Source: Alphaproteobacteria bacterium (GTDB taxonomy: Bacteria > Pseudomonadota > Alphaproteobacteria > Micavibrionales > CSBR16-224). Taken from it: 39,073 nucleotides of DNA. A program made the translations under genes and the position numbers. Shown one piece after another: positions 18,811 through 29,179 of this stretch. Below the pieces are notes generated by a model, which did not search any database, was not told the DNA's origin, and saw only the letters and a list, made by a program, of their open reading frames with translations. Each line of letters begins with the position of its first letter. Positions within the stretch are counted from its first letter, which is position 1. Location of the stretch: assembly GCA_021775895.1 (NCBI GenBank), contig JAJFGX010000028.1:1-39073 (forward strand). The letters are read 5' to 3'.

Positions 18811-20441
18811 AGATGCTCTCCCATAATAGAAATCTCGGCATAAGCCTCAGCCTCATTCACTTGCTGTGGTTCATTCGCAATATCATTGCCCCACAACTGA
18901 CCAGATAAAGCACCTACAGCCGTATTACTGTTGCCATATTGTTTCACTATACGTATCTTGCTTTTTGGAAAGGCCTTTTCAAAAGATATTTTCATTTCTT
19001 TTACCGTCTTGATTTTATCCTCAGCCAGCATGGCATCATCTAAAACAAACCTTAATGTCACTTGCAATTCTTTTATATTAGTTTTTTTATTATTCTGTGC
19101 TGAGTATGATGTATAAACTTTCTTTTTACTAAAGCTGTCTTCTGGATTACGGGCATCTAAATAAGAGAGTTTTATAAGACTAGCTCTATTACCTAGAACC
19201 GACTTAATTTTTTCTAATAACTCGTATGAATATAAGGATTCTTTTTCAAGAGCTTCTTTAGATTCCATAGCTGCATGAATTGTAATTGGCTTAATGGGTA
19301 AATTATCAAATATTTTTGATTCTTGTTCATATTCTTCGTTAAGAACCGTACGTTGGGTTTCCTTATACTCAATCTCCTCTTTAAGCTCATTAAACTGCTG
19401 AAAGGTCTCGAAGCTCAAAAACATTGCTCCAACCATTGTTAAAAACATTAAAAAACTAGCTACTCTGACTATCCGTCTAGGTATAGCAATACTTCTAATC
19501 CAATCAATCTTAAATGGCATCTTTATACTGCGTTGCCGTGCAATCCAACCAGCATGCAGCATATCTGCATATTGATGAACACTTGTTTGTGCAGACTTTT
19601 TAGATGATATAGAAAAATTAAATAGATTTGCCGCCTCTTCAACAGAATAACATTGCAAGTTTGCATCCTTAAAATCATAAGTTTTTAATAGTGCTTTATT
19701 TTGCTCATCACATATAACTATTACATCCAAGCCATCTGAAGGTGTAAAACCATAACGTGATATATAACTAAGTGTGGTTGTGAAGCCTTTATAAACCTCT
19801 TCAGACCAATGAGTTGCTTCCTTATTATCATCAGACAGTGGTGATAAACGAGTTAAAGCCAAAGCACCATCTTTAATAAAAATCTGCCGTATGCCGCCAG
19901 TTTCATGATGACTAATCATCAAAACCCACCTAGGCACCGCATTTTTGTGTGAAATTTTCTTAATAAAAGCATTAACAAAACCAGACGATTCAACTGGCAA
20001 CAATGCAAATCCAGAAATATCAACTTGTGCTTCACCTATAGAATAAGCTATACGTTCTATCTGTTCCGTATTAGGAACAGCGGCAATTAAATAAGATAAA
20101 TGAGTCTTTTTTTCCTTACTTTTTTTACCTTTAGTTTTTAGCTCAATATATGAATAAGCTAATATATTTGAAAACAAAGCTCCCAGCTTACGTTTTACTA
20201 ATTTTTTTTGATCAAGTATGTTGGTTTTAATAATGTCTTCTTTACGGTATTGTTGCTCTAATGCATCATAAAGAATAAAGACGGGAACTCCTTTATTTTG
20301 GCTCCTTAATAAATCTATTAACTCATCTTCAAAATTAGGTACAAGCCAAGGCAAAGAACCTTCACATTTTATTGCCTTTCCATTAGTAAGAAAGAGGGCG
20401 ACACCGTCATCACCTATTACTAAAACACGACGTTTTGACAT
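18807..20441 (-). CDS. MshI / PilM-PilN-like pilus assembly protein
   Basis: N-terminal actin-like-type region, one central TM (VASFLMFLTMVGAMFLSFE), then PilN-like domain; position in pilus cluster. Confidence 0.6.
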   Translation of the reverse strand: MSKRRVLVIGDDGVALFLTNGKAIKCEGSLPWLVPNFEDELIDLLRSQNKGVPVFILYDALEQQYRKEDIIKTNILDQKKLVKRKLGALFSNILAYSYIELKTKGKKSKEKKTHLSYLIAAVPNTEQIERIAYSIGEAQVDISGFALLPVESSGFVNAFIKKISHKNAVPRWVLMISHHETGGIRQIFIKDGALALTRLSPLSDDNKEATHWSEEVYKGFTTTLSYISRYGFTPSDGLDVIVICDEQNKALLKTYDFKDANLQCYSVEEAANLFNFSISSKKSAQTSVHQYADMLHAGWIARQRSIKMPFKIDWIRSIAIPRRIVRVASFLMFLTMVGAMFLSFETFQQFNELKEEIEYKETQRTVLNEEYEQESKIFDNLPIKPITIHAAMESKEALEKESLYSYELLEKIKSVLGNRASLIKLSYLDARNPEDSFSKKKVYTSYSAQNNKKTNIKELQVTLRFVLDDAMLAEDKIKTVKEMKISFEKAFPKSKIRIVKQYGNSNTAVGALSGQLWGNDIANEPQQVNEAEAYAEISIMGEHL

Positions 20442-20469
20442 TACTAACTACCTCAACACCATTTCTCTA

Positions 20470-21687
20470 TTAAATCCCCATATTAGCAGCAGAATCATAT
20501 ACAGGACCAAATACTGCCGCAAGAATCCATAATATGATTCCTCCCATAACCCCTGTTAAAGCTGGTTCAATCATTTGTATCATAGCATCAACAGCTTCAT
20601 TCACATCATTATTATAAAATTCAGCAACCTGATTAAGCACAACAGTTAAGTTACCAGATTCCTCACCAATTTTTAACATTCTAACAACCATTGATGGGAA
20701 TTCACCAGAATTTTCTAAAGCTGTCGATAATGGTGTTCCTTGCTGAACCTGCTCCCTAACATCTTGCAATGCTTTTGCAAGAACCTCATTACCTACTGTC
20801 AATTCAGCTGATTTCAAGCATTTCAAAACGTCTAAACCACTACTGAACAACACACCAAAAGTTTGCGCAAAACGAGACAGTCCAATCTTACGAATTAATG
20901 ACCCCATAACTGGAATACGCAAAGCTATTTTATCTGTATGATAACAAAAATCATAGGACAAGCTTCTAAGTATCTTAAATATAATATTTGTTACAACCAA
21001 CCCAATCACAACATATAAAATATAATCTTGAAAAAATTGAGAGGTTGAAATCAATGCCTTGGTAATCGGAGGAATTTCTTGACCAAGGTTCTTAAGAAAC
21101 TCAGTAATTTGCGGAATAACTTTCACCATCATCAGCCAAACAACACCAAATAATACCACAGTAACAATCTTAGGGTAACGAGTTGCTTTCTTAACCCTAG
21201 TAGACATTTCATCTGACCATTTCAAATGGTTAATTAACTGCTTAAATGAATTAGATAGGTTACCGGTTTCCTCACCCGCAGCAATTAAAGACACAAAAAT
21301 CTGTGTAAAAACCTTGGGGTGCGCAGATATTGCCTCTGAAAAAGACTGCCCTTCGGACACATCTCTATAGATATCAGTCATAATATCTCGTAAACGAGAT
21401 GATTCAGTTGTATCCCTAATATCTGCTAAACCGTCAAGCAACGGCACTCCAGCTCGTTGTAACTGCTCAAGATGTACAAAAAGCTGAATTAAATCACGTG
21501 TTTTAACTTTTTTAAGTAAAGCAACGCCTAACCCACCTTTTTTACCACCAATTTCTTTAGAGTCAATAAGCTCATAACCACGCTTATACAACTGTTGAGC
21601 AAGATCACTTTCATTTGCTGCAGAAATAACACCTCTTACAGGCTGACCTTTAGTGTTTAATGCTCTATAATTATATTTAAAAGTCAT
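20470..21687 (-). CDS. type IV pilus inner-membrane platform protein PilC/GspF (MshG-like)
   Basis: YRALNTKGQPVRGVISAANESDLAQQLYKRGYEL, LFVHLEQLQRAGVPLLDGL, LSRFAQTFGVLFSSGLDVLKCL, PSMVVRMLKIGEESGNL. Confidence 0.93.
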   Translation of the reverse strand: MTFKYNYRALNTKGQPVRGVISAANESDLAQQLYKRGYELIDSKEIGGKKGGLGVALLKKVKTRDLIQLFVHLEQLQRAGVPLLDGLADIRDTTESSRLRDIMTDIYRDVSEGQSFSEAISAHPKVFTQIFVSLIAAGEETGNLSNSFKQLINHLKWSDEMSTRVKKATRYPKIVTVVLFGVVWLMMVKVIPQITEFLKNLGQEIPPITKALISTSQFFQDYILYVVIGLVVTNIIFKILRSLSYDFCYHTDKIALRIPVMGSLIRKIGLSRFAQTFGVLFSSGLDVLKCLKSAELTVGNEVLAKALQDVREQVQQGTPLSTALENSGEFPSMVVRMLKIGEESGNLTVVLNQVAEFYNNDVNEAVDAMIQMIEPALTGVMGGIILWILAAVFGPVYDSAANMGI

Positions 21688-21805
21688 ACTTATTGTTTCT
21701 CAAGAATTGGAATTACACTAGATTAATGTAAGTTTTTACACCAACTAACAGAGTGACATTATGCTAGAAGAATCTCAAGCATTGTTTTTAAAAATAGTGT
21801 AATAA

Positions 21806-23740
21806 TTACATTCTATCTGAGAAATCAATGACTTTAGTAACAGCTTCAATAGATGTAACACCATCTAGTAATTTAATTATAGAATCATCTCGCATGCTTT
21901 TGAAACCCTTTTTAATTGCCAAATCCCTCAACTGTGTTTTATGACCATCTTCTGCGATAACATCATTAAGATCATCGTCCAAAAATAAAATCTCTACAAC
22001 TGCTGTACGCCCTTCATACCCAGTATTTCTACAAGCAGGACAGCCCTTAGCTGTAAAAAGTTCTGGTGGATTATCATTAGGAATCCCTAATAAATGACAT
22101 TCTTCCTCTGTCGCCACATGTGGCTCTTTACATTTACGACACAACACCCTAACCAAACGTTGAGCAAAAGAAGCAATAATAGCCCCTGCCAACATACCTG
22201 GCTTTAAATTTAAGTCACGCAATCTTGGAATTGCCCCAAAGCAGTCATTGGTATGTAGAGTGGTATAAACTTGGTGACCAGTCATAGCCGCCTTCAATGC
22301 TTGTTCTGCTGTAGTCTCATCTCTTACCTCACCAATAAATATAATGTCGGGATCTTGTCTTAAAAGTGATTTCACACCATCACCAAAACTAAGCCCTCCA
22401 CCTTCACGCACGCTGGCTTGGCGTATCATAGGCAAAGAGTATTCAACAGGATCTTCAAGTGTCATAATATTAACATCAACAGTATTCGCCTCATTTAACA
22501 TAGAATATAACGAAGTTGTTTTACCACTACCCGTAGGCCCTGTTACAATAATTATACCTTCAGGTCTTGACTGAGCTTTGCGTATTAAATCCAAGTTATG
22601 CGGACTAAAGCCAAGTTTCTCTAAAGGAACTATTCCTGCACTTTTATCCAGTACACGTAATACAATATTCTCTCCATGCACTGTAGGTAAGCATGAAACA
22701 CGAAAATCAGCCTCCCTACCCGCAACATTTATACCAAAACGTCCATCTTGGGGCATAAGCTTATCTGCTATATTCATACCTGAAATAATTTTCAAACGTT
22801 GAGCAATAGCCCCCCAATATTCTTTATGCAGAATATATGCTGAATGCAAAATACCATCATGACGGTAACGAACACGTATAAAATTCTCTTCTGGTTCAAA
22901 GTGTAAATCTGAAGCACCACTTTTCACGCCATTAAAAACCAAAGCATTAACTAAACGAACGATTGGGTGACTATAATCTGCCCCCTCGGCTAAACCTTCC
23001 ATGTCAATACTGCCACCAGCAAGCTCTTTAAGAATACCCTCAACTGATGTTGCATAACCATAGGCTGCATCAATAGCATTAGAAAGTACGACAGGCGTAC
23101 ATACCAGAGGTCTTACATTGACTCCCCTCGGCAAAAGCTGCTGTAGACTATCAATCGCCATAACATTGTATGGATCTGCCATCGCAACCAACACTTCAGT
23201 TTTATCTTTACTAAATGCCACGGGTAAAACCTGATGCTTAATGGCTATAGGTTTATCAATATATTCCAACATATCAGGATCAATGACTGTATTAGATGGA
23301 TCAAAACTTTCAAAACCAGAAGATTTAGCTAAAGCAGCAGATAATTGTTCAGCTGTAACAAATCCTAGATCAACCAGAATTTCCCCCATCATTTTACCAG
23401 GGTGTTGTTTTTTATCATACAAAGCAACATTCAACTGATCTTCATCAATTAAGCCAAGCTGTATTAAATGATCCCCAAGCCTAAGCGTCTTTTGTTCTGG
23501 TTTATCTATATTTTCATCAATACCAACATCCAAATCTTTTGCTGGCTCAGTGTCTTGTATACCATCAACATCTTCATCTAACAGCGCTTGTGGATTCATA
23601 TCAAATGATAAATCCTCTTTATGTGTGTCTTGTATGTTTTCTATTTCTGACATATCTATTTCATCCATAAAAAAATTCATCCCTACATTATTAACTAAAG
23701 AGCAAAATAACCACTCATACGCATTGTCGCATAAATACAT
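21806..23740 (-). CDS. type IV pilus/type II secretion extension ATPase PilB/GspE (MshE-like); start may be internal (~23668)
   Basis: N-terminal MshEN-like RLGDHLIQLGLIDEDQLNVAL..., GPTGSGKTTSLYSMLNE, LRQDPDIIFIGEVRDETTAEQALKAAMTGHQVYTTLHTND, CxxC...CxxC zinc region (CRKCKEP...CPACRNTGYEGR). Confidence 0.94.
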   Translation of the reverse strand: MYLCDNAYEWLFCSLVNNVGMNFFMDEIDMSEIENIQDTHKEDLSFDMNPQALLDEDVDGIQDTEPAKDLDVGIDENIDKPEQKTLRLGDHLIQLGLIDEDQLNVALYDKKQHPGKMMGEILVDLGFVTAEQLSAALAKSSGFESFDPSNTVIDPDMLEYIDKPIAIKHQVLPVAFSKDKTEVLVAMADPYNVMAIDSLQQLLPRGVNVRPLVCTPVVLSNAIDAAYGYATSVEGILKELAGGSIDMEGLAEGADYSHPIVRLVNALVFNGVKSGASDLHFEPEENFIRVRYRHDGILHSAYILHKEYWGAIAQRLKIISGMNIADKLMPQDGRFGINVAGREADFRVSCLPTVHGENIVLRVLDKSAGIVPLEKLGFSPHNLDLIRKAQSRPEGIIIVTGPTGSGKTTSLYSMLNEANTVDVNIMTLEDPVEYSLPMIRQASVREGGGLSFGDGVKSLLRQDPDIIFIGEVRDETTAEQALKAAMTGHQVYTTLHTNDCFGAIPRLRDLNLKPGMLAGAIIASFAQRLVRVLCRKCKEPHVATEEECHLLGIPNDNPPELFTAKGCPACRNTGYEGRTAVVEILFLDDDLNDVIAEDGHKTQLRDLAIKKGFKSMRDDSIIKLLDGVTSIEAVTKVIDFSDRM

Positions 23741-23758
23741 TAGAAATTAGTTAACAAC

Positions 23759-25942
23759 TTACTTAACCTCAAATAATTTTTGTGGCGGTAATAAATCGCC
23801 TGCATATGTACGAATAAATTGTAAAAACTCATTTTCAGGTATTGCCTTACTATATCTAAAGCCTTGCACTTCATCACAACCTTCATGTTTAAGGAAATTT
23901 TCATGCTCAAATGTTTCAACGCCTTCTGCAATAACACTTAAGCCTAAACTATGCCCTAAATTAATAATGGTTTTAGTAATAGCCATATCATCAGAATTTG
24001 ATAGTGCATTCCTGACAAAAGATTGATCAACCTTCAGCCTATCAATCGGGAATTGTCTCAAATAACTAAGGCTGGAATATCCAGTACCAAAATCATCGAT
24101 TGCTAGCTCTATTCCCTGTGCATGCAATTGGTTTAAAGTATTAATTGTTTTCTCCATATCATCCATAAATATACTTTCTGTGACTTCCAGCTCCAAATTT
24201 TTTGGATCAAGACCAGTCTCATTCAGTACATTTTCCACAATTGTATTAAGATCACTACGATGAAACTGAACACCAGAAATATTAACCGCAATACGCCCTG
24301 GATTAAGCCCTTGTGCATGCCATGATTGATTTGCTTTGCACGCAGTTCTTAATACCCATTCACCTAATGGAACAATTAAGCCTGATTGTTCAGCAATAGG
24401 AATGAAATCTACAGGAGATATAAATTGTCCTCCATTTTTACTATTATCAGGACGAAACCACCTCAACAAAGCCTCTGATCCTATCAATTCACCAGTTCTT
24501 AAATTAAATTGTGGTTGATAGTACATAATAAACTGATCTTCTTCTAAACCCGTCCTTAAATCACGCAACATCTGAAAACGTTTCTGTACCACCTTATCAA
24601 AATCTTCAGAATAATAACGAGCTGTATTACGCCCCTCTTCCTTAGCACGGTTTAAAGCTATATCTGAATTTTTCAATAATTTAGATGCCTCTACACCATC
24701 ATCAGGGCAGTGTGAAACACCTATAGATACACCAATTTGAAAGCTTTCTTGATAAACACTGATCGGCTCTTCTAAAGCTGTAAATATTTTATTAGTAAGA
24801 GTGTCTTGTTTATATTTATCTCCAACTGACACAATAATATTAAACTCGTCAGCACTGGCTCGTGAAATTATGGCATCTTCATCACTCATAGAATGAACAA
24901 AACGGCTAGCTACAGCCTCAAGAACTTTATCGCCCACTTCATGACCAAGCGTATCATTAACATCTTTGAAACGATCTAAATCAATAGACATTACAACGAG
25001 TGTTCCGCCATCCTTCATTACATGACCTCTTATATTATCCTCTAGTTTCTCTAAGAACATGCTTCTATTAGGTAAGCTTGTTAAACGATCAAAATATGCC
25101 AATTTATGGATACGATCCTCTGCTTGAGAACGCAATTGCAATAAATTCATAGAGTTTTGCTTTATCAAATCATTAGCGATCTTAAGTGCAACCCCCACTT
25201 CATCATTATTATTTCTTTTTGGGTATGTTATATTCGGTTCTTCTGGGTGCTTGGCTGCCTCTATCAAGTTATTCCTCAAAAGAATAATAGGCTCTAACAA
25301 CCACTGTCCCAATACAATTAATAAAACACTTGTTACAAAACCAGACAGTAAAAAGAATATAAGTAGATTTTCTTTAACATAGGCAAGGGTTGTGTTTTGT
25401 AAATCTGAAGAATTAAGATGTGCAACAATTATAAAAGGGTACCCTAACTCCAAAGAAGAATAAATTATTTCATAGTGTTTCTTGTCATGACTGAGCACCT
25501 CTGATTTATTATTAAATGTAGATTTATTTAACTGCATTAAAGGTGCTTCTCCATAAGAGCCAAGTAGATCATTATCTAAACTATAAACAGTGAAACCAGC
25601 TATTTTGGTATTAACCACTAAATTACGTGATGTACGTTTATCGATCGGCATTTTAAGCGATAAGCTTGTGACTTTTGCATCTACAGCCGCAGAAAAAGAC
25701 ACTCGTCCATTCTCTCTGATATCTTGCAGATATTTTTTCTCAAAATTTGGAACAGTAACAATTAAAATACATGTTTGAACCACTAAAAGCGTCAAAAATA
25801 CAGAAAGTGTAATTTTCCAACTGATTCGGCTACGCCATAACTGTGAAACAGATAAAACCCTATGCCCTTTAGCAGCAGGAATTATGTTTGCTTTCAAGCT
25901 GTTACCAGCTGAATTAAAACCACTTCCTTTTTTTAACATCAT
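23759..25942 (-). CDS. membrane GGDEF-EAL protein; degenerate GGDEF, intact EAL
   Basis: Two TMs around a periplasmic sensor; FDRLTSLPNRSMFLEKL, DLDRFKDVNDTLGHEVGD, ASADEF in place of GGDEF; EAL motifs SEALLRW, NISGVQF, EVTES, DDFGTGYSSLSYL, KVDQSFV, AEGVET. Confidence 0.93.
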   Translation of the reverse strand: MMLKKGSGFNSAGNSLKANIIPAAKGHRVLSVSQLWRSRISWKITLSVFLTLLVVQTCILIVTVPNFEKKYLQDIRENGRVSFSAAVDAKVTSLSLKMPIDKRTSRNLVVNTKIAGFTVYSLDNDLLGSYGEAPLMQLNKSTFNNKSEVLSHDKKHYEIIYSSLELGYPFIIVAHLNSSDLQNTTLAYVKENLLIFFLLSGFVTSVLLIVLGQWLLEPIILLRNNLIEAAKHPEEPNITYPKRNNNDEVGVALKIANDLIKQNSMNLLQLRSQAEDRIHKLAYFDRLTSLPNRSMFLEKLEDNIRGHVMKDGGTLVVMSIDLDRFKDVNDTLGHEVGDKVLEAVASRFVHSMSDEDAIISRASADEFNIIVSVGDKYKQDTLTNKIFTALEEPISVYQESFQIGVSIGVSHCPDDGVEASKLLKNSDIALNRAKEEGRNTARYYSEDFDKVVQKRFQMLRDLRTGLEEDQFIMYYQPQFNLRTGELIGSEALLRWFRPDNSKNGGQFISPVDFIPIAEQSGLIVPLGEWVLRTACKANQSWHAQGLNPGRIAVNISGVQFHRSDLNTIVENVLNETGLDPKNLELEVTESIFMDDMEKTINTLNQLHAQGIELAIDDFGTGYSSLSYLRQFPIDRLKVDQSFVRNALSNSDDMAITKTIINLGHSLGLSVIAEGVETFEHENFLKHEGCDEVQGFRYSKAIPENEFLQFIRTYAGDLLPPQKLFEVK

Positions 25943-26108
25943 TCCTCACTATAAAGCATTAAATATATTTCATTATTCACTCTTATATATATGATATCTG
26001 CTTTCTATTAAAAAACAGTATAAATTTTAAATAATTTAAACAAAACTCTTGATTTATGTATAAAAAAGATATACAACTAAGTATATAAACATATAAAATA
26101 TTAGGCAT

Positions 26109-27332
26109 ATGAAGCACAACGTATCAAAAAACACTATACGTCATTTAAGCGAACAAACCACTGGCTCTGTGGATAACGATGTTTGTCCACCATCAAATAA
26201 ATTCTTTATTAAAAAAATTGAACTTCGCTATGCAACACTAATTGCTCAAACCGAACTAGATATGATGAGAAATAGTAATAATGGCATAACCCATAAGCAT
26301 GAAAGACAAAAAGCAGAATATAAGTCACAACTATCTAAACTGAAACAAATTTTATCTAAAATACCTAGTGGTTTTTCTTTAGGTCAAACTATGTACACTA
26401 GAATATCTAAAGAACAAAACCAAAAAATTGCAGCAGAATTTTCTAATTACGTACGCCCTAGGTTTTTAATGCATCTTGCTGAAAACCAATCAAATTCTTT
26501 AAGGGAACTAGGGCTATGTGAGCACAGTATAAATAGAATGAAATCAGGGTTAGCCCCAGCGGACAAAAATAGAGCCTTCTATAATTTAACTGTTGACCAT
26601 ATAATAGAACGCTCTGGTAGTGGAGAACTTGGCTACAACAAAGATTATGATAAAAAAACTACAAAATATATGAAACCTACTTATAAGGTAAACCATTTTG
26701 CAAATTTGATTCTAATTCCTGATAGCATTCACAACGGTATAAAAAATGCGATAAATAAAACTCAAAATTTACCATCTTCAGAGCTTGGGCAATCACAATG
26801 GTATACTACCCTAATTCCAACAAATAACAATAAATCTAACGTATATAAATCTAACAAACAAAAAGATTACCAGAAATTTATACATAAGAACAATCGCAGA
26901 ATTGATACTGAAATTAGACAAATATTTTATTTATCTGAACAATTAAATGTAGAAATTGAATTATTTATAGACAGATCAAAACAAAAAAATAAAAGCCTTG
27001 CCAATAATTTCAACACCTCTGAACAAGCAAACTATATATACAAAAGTCGTATCATTCCAACTCTACAAGAGATGGTTGATACTATAGAAACTATAGAACA
27101 ACGTTTAGGGCAAAAAAAAGAGAACAGCAACAGCACTAACAATTTAACCTCGGAACTTAGCAGAATTCTTAATAACACTTTTATGAGTAACCTAGATAAG
27201 AATATCAAAAGAGCTGAAAAAGTTATTGGTTATGAATTTGCTAAAAACTTCAGACAGAAAAGAAATAGATTAATTGAGAAATACAGTAAAAATAATAAAC
27301 AAGTAACTAATAATAAAACATATAAACGATAA
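26109..27332 (+). CDS. putative HNH-like nuclease, otherwise uncharacterised
   Basis: GLCEHSINRMKSGLAPADKNRAFYNLTVDHIIERSGSG...VNHFANLILIPDSIHNGIKNAI resembles HNH/ENDO VII-type nuclease motifs (DH...N..NL.L....H...K). Confidence 0.5.
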   Translation: MKHNVSKNTIRHLSEQTTGSVDNDVCPPSNKFFIKKIELRYATLIAQTELDMMRNSNNGITHKHERQKAEYKSQLSKLKQILSKIPSGFSLGQTMYTRISKEQNQKIAAEFSNYVRPRFLMHLAENQSNSLRELGLCEHSINRMKSGLAPADKNRAFYNLTVDHIIERSGSGELGYNKDYDKKTTKYMKPTYKVNHFANLILIPDSIHNGIKNAINKTQNLPSSELGQSQWYTTLIPTNNNKSNVYKSNKQKDYQKFIHKNNRRIDTEIRQIFYLSEQLNVEIELFIDRSKQKNKSLANNFNTSEQANYIYKSRIIPTLQEMVDTIETIEQRLGQKKENSNSTNNLTSELSRILNNTFMSNLDKNIKRAEKVIGYEFAKNFRQKRNRLIEKYSKNNKQVTNNKTYKR

Positions 27333-27350
27333 GACAGGACTTATTAATTT

Positions 27351-28712
27351 TTAGAAGCCTAGCTTGAGACCATTTTTCTTTTTAACTTTTTTCTTTTTCT
27401 TATTATCCCCATTTTTCCTAGGTTTCCACCGTGCAACACTCTTTTTTGCCTCGAACATTTGCTGTTCACTCAAAGCGCTTGAAGCACGTATCCTACCAAT
27501 AATAGCCTCTTCTTTCATCTTACTGCCAGATGGTAGAACCATCGCAGCTAAGGCAAACCATTTATAAGCAATGGCATGATTCTTAGCCACACCAGCACCA
27601 TTAGAATAAATTCTACCAAGCTCAACTTGAGCCTCAGGGTAACCTATAGCGGCTGCTTTCTCATATAAAGAAATGGCTTTATACAAATTCTTCGCATTAC
27701 CATCAGAAAATAATACGTAGTATTTAGCTAGAGAAACCACTGCAGGCATATAATTTTGTTTTTCTGCTCTTTTATACCATGTCACAGCTTGTTTTATGTT
27801 GCGTCCTGTTCCAACACCCTTTTCATACATAGTCGCTAAACGAAATTGTGCACCAGCATGTCCTGTTTTAGCCGCTTTTAAATACCACATCACAGCATTA
27901 GATGGGCCATTTTCACCCCCATCAAGTTTCTCTTCATAGATCCTGCCTAATTGATATTGTGCTGAAACAAGATTTTTGTTAGCTGCTAACAGATACCAAG
28001 CAACGGCCTGCTTATAGTTTGTTGGAGTACCTAGACCTTTACGATAGATATAAGCCATAGCACTTTGTGCATAGGCATCGCCTTGCCTTGCCGCATATTC
28101 ATACCATCGTAAAGCCTCTTTATGATTCTGCTTAACTCCAGAACCTCGCAGATACATCGTAGCTACGTTATACTGAGCTCTAGAATTTCCTTGCAAAGCA
28201 GACTGCATATACCATTTAGCGGCTAAAACATCATCTTTTTTATAACCACGACCAGAACGAAGCATTGTTGCCAAATTATTTTGAGCTATGGCATCACCTC
28301 GTCGTGCAGCAATAGTGTACCATTTAAAGGCTTCCTTATCATCTTTATTAGTGCCTCTACCAAGGCTATAGGCATAACCAAGATAGCTTTGAGCTGGTAA
28401 ATAGTTTTGATCTGCTGACTTTCTATACCAACTAATTGCACCATATGGGTCTTTGCCAAGCCCCTGCCCTGTATCCAGTAAATATGCAACATAGTACTGA
28501 GAACGTGGATCACCATCGTGAGCCATAAGCAAGAAATGTTGTGCTGCAAGTTCATTGTCACCTTGCGAGAAAGCTCTTAGACCTGCGTTAAAGCTTGCTT
28601 TAAAGTTTGAGTTATACTGCGTTAAACCATCTTTAGGAAAGCTGATCATAAGCAAAGCAGTGACTATAAACAAAGCACTATAAGATAGATTTTTTTTAAA
28701 CTGTAGGGACAT
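27351..28712 (-). CDS. Sel1-like repeat protein, secreted/periplasmic
   Basis: N-terminal signal peptide and about ten ~36-aa repeats (A..WY..AA.QG.A.AQ..LA.MY..G.G...). Confidence 0.9.
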   Translation of the reverse strand: MSLQFKKNLSYSALFIVTALLMISFPKDGLTQYNSNFKASFNAGLRAFSQGDNELAAQHFLLMAHDGDPRSQYYVAYLLDTGQGLGKDPYGAISWYRKSADQNYLPAQSYLGYAYSLGRGTNKDDKEAFKWYTIAARRGDAIAQNNLATMLRSGRGYKKDDVLAAKWYMQSALQGNSRAQYNVATMYLRGSGVKQNHKEALRWYEYAARQGDAYAQSAMAYIYRKGLGTPTNYKQAVAWYLLAANKNLVSAQYQLGRIYEEKLDGGENGPSNAVMWYLKAAKTGHAGAQFRLATMYEKGVGTGRNIKQAVTWYKRAEKQNYMPAVVSLAKYYVLFSDGNAKNLYKAISLYEKAAAIGYPEAQVELGRIYSNGAGVAKNHAIAYKWFALAAMVLPSGSKMKEEAIIGRIRASSALSEQQMFEAKKSVARWKPRKNGDNKKKKKVKKKNGLKLGF

Positions 28713-28810
28713 TTATATCTTTTCTTGTTATATATTTTCCAGCATCTAATATAATTGAAAATAATTATACACAAAAAATATACTTATATGTAAGTAAAAA
28801 AACTAATAAA

Positions 28811-29059
28811 TTATTCTTGCATGCCAATTGCAGACATATACAACTCTAACAACTCCGATTCTTCTCGTCTTTTTTCTAACTCCATTTTGCGTATTGATAC
28901 CATTTTTCGTATGATTTTAGGTTCAAAACCAACAGATTTAGCTTCAGCATAAATATCCTTTATATCTTCCATTAGCGCTTTTTTTTCTTCTTCCATGCGT
29001 TCAATTCTCTCGATAAAGCTCTTTAAACGCTCTCCTGCAATTCCTCCAACATCTGACAT
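28811..29059 (-). CDS. gapR: DUF2312/GapR family nucleoid-associated protein
   Basis: Small basic/helical IAGERLKSFIERIERMEEEKKALMEDIKDIYAEAKSVGFEPKIIRKMVSIRKME is the DUF2312/GapR signature. Confidence 0.9.
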   Translation of the reverse strand: MSDVGGIAGERLKSFIERIERMEEEKKALMEDIKDIYAEAKSVGFEPKIIRKMVSIRKMELEKRREESELLELYMSAIGMQE

Positions 29060-29179
29060 TATTTTCTCCTTAGTTTAAATTACTTATAAAATACAAATAA
29101 AATATAGTTACTTATTTTATCTTTGTTTAATACAACTATGCCATAATAGAGATAGACAAGTATTTAACAACAATATAAA

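Noticed and set aside
26040-26108. Possible -35/-10 promoter (ttgatt...tataca) upstream of the HNH-like gene
   Set aside because: Suboptimal 15-nt spacing and such matches are expected by chance in AT-rich sequence.
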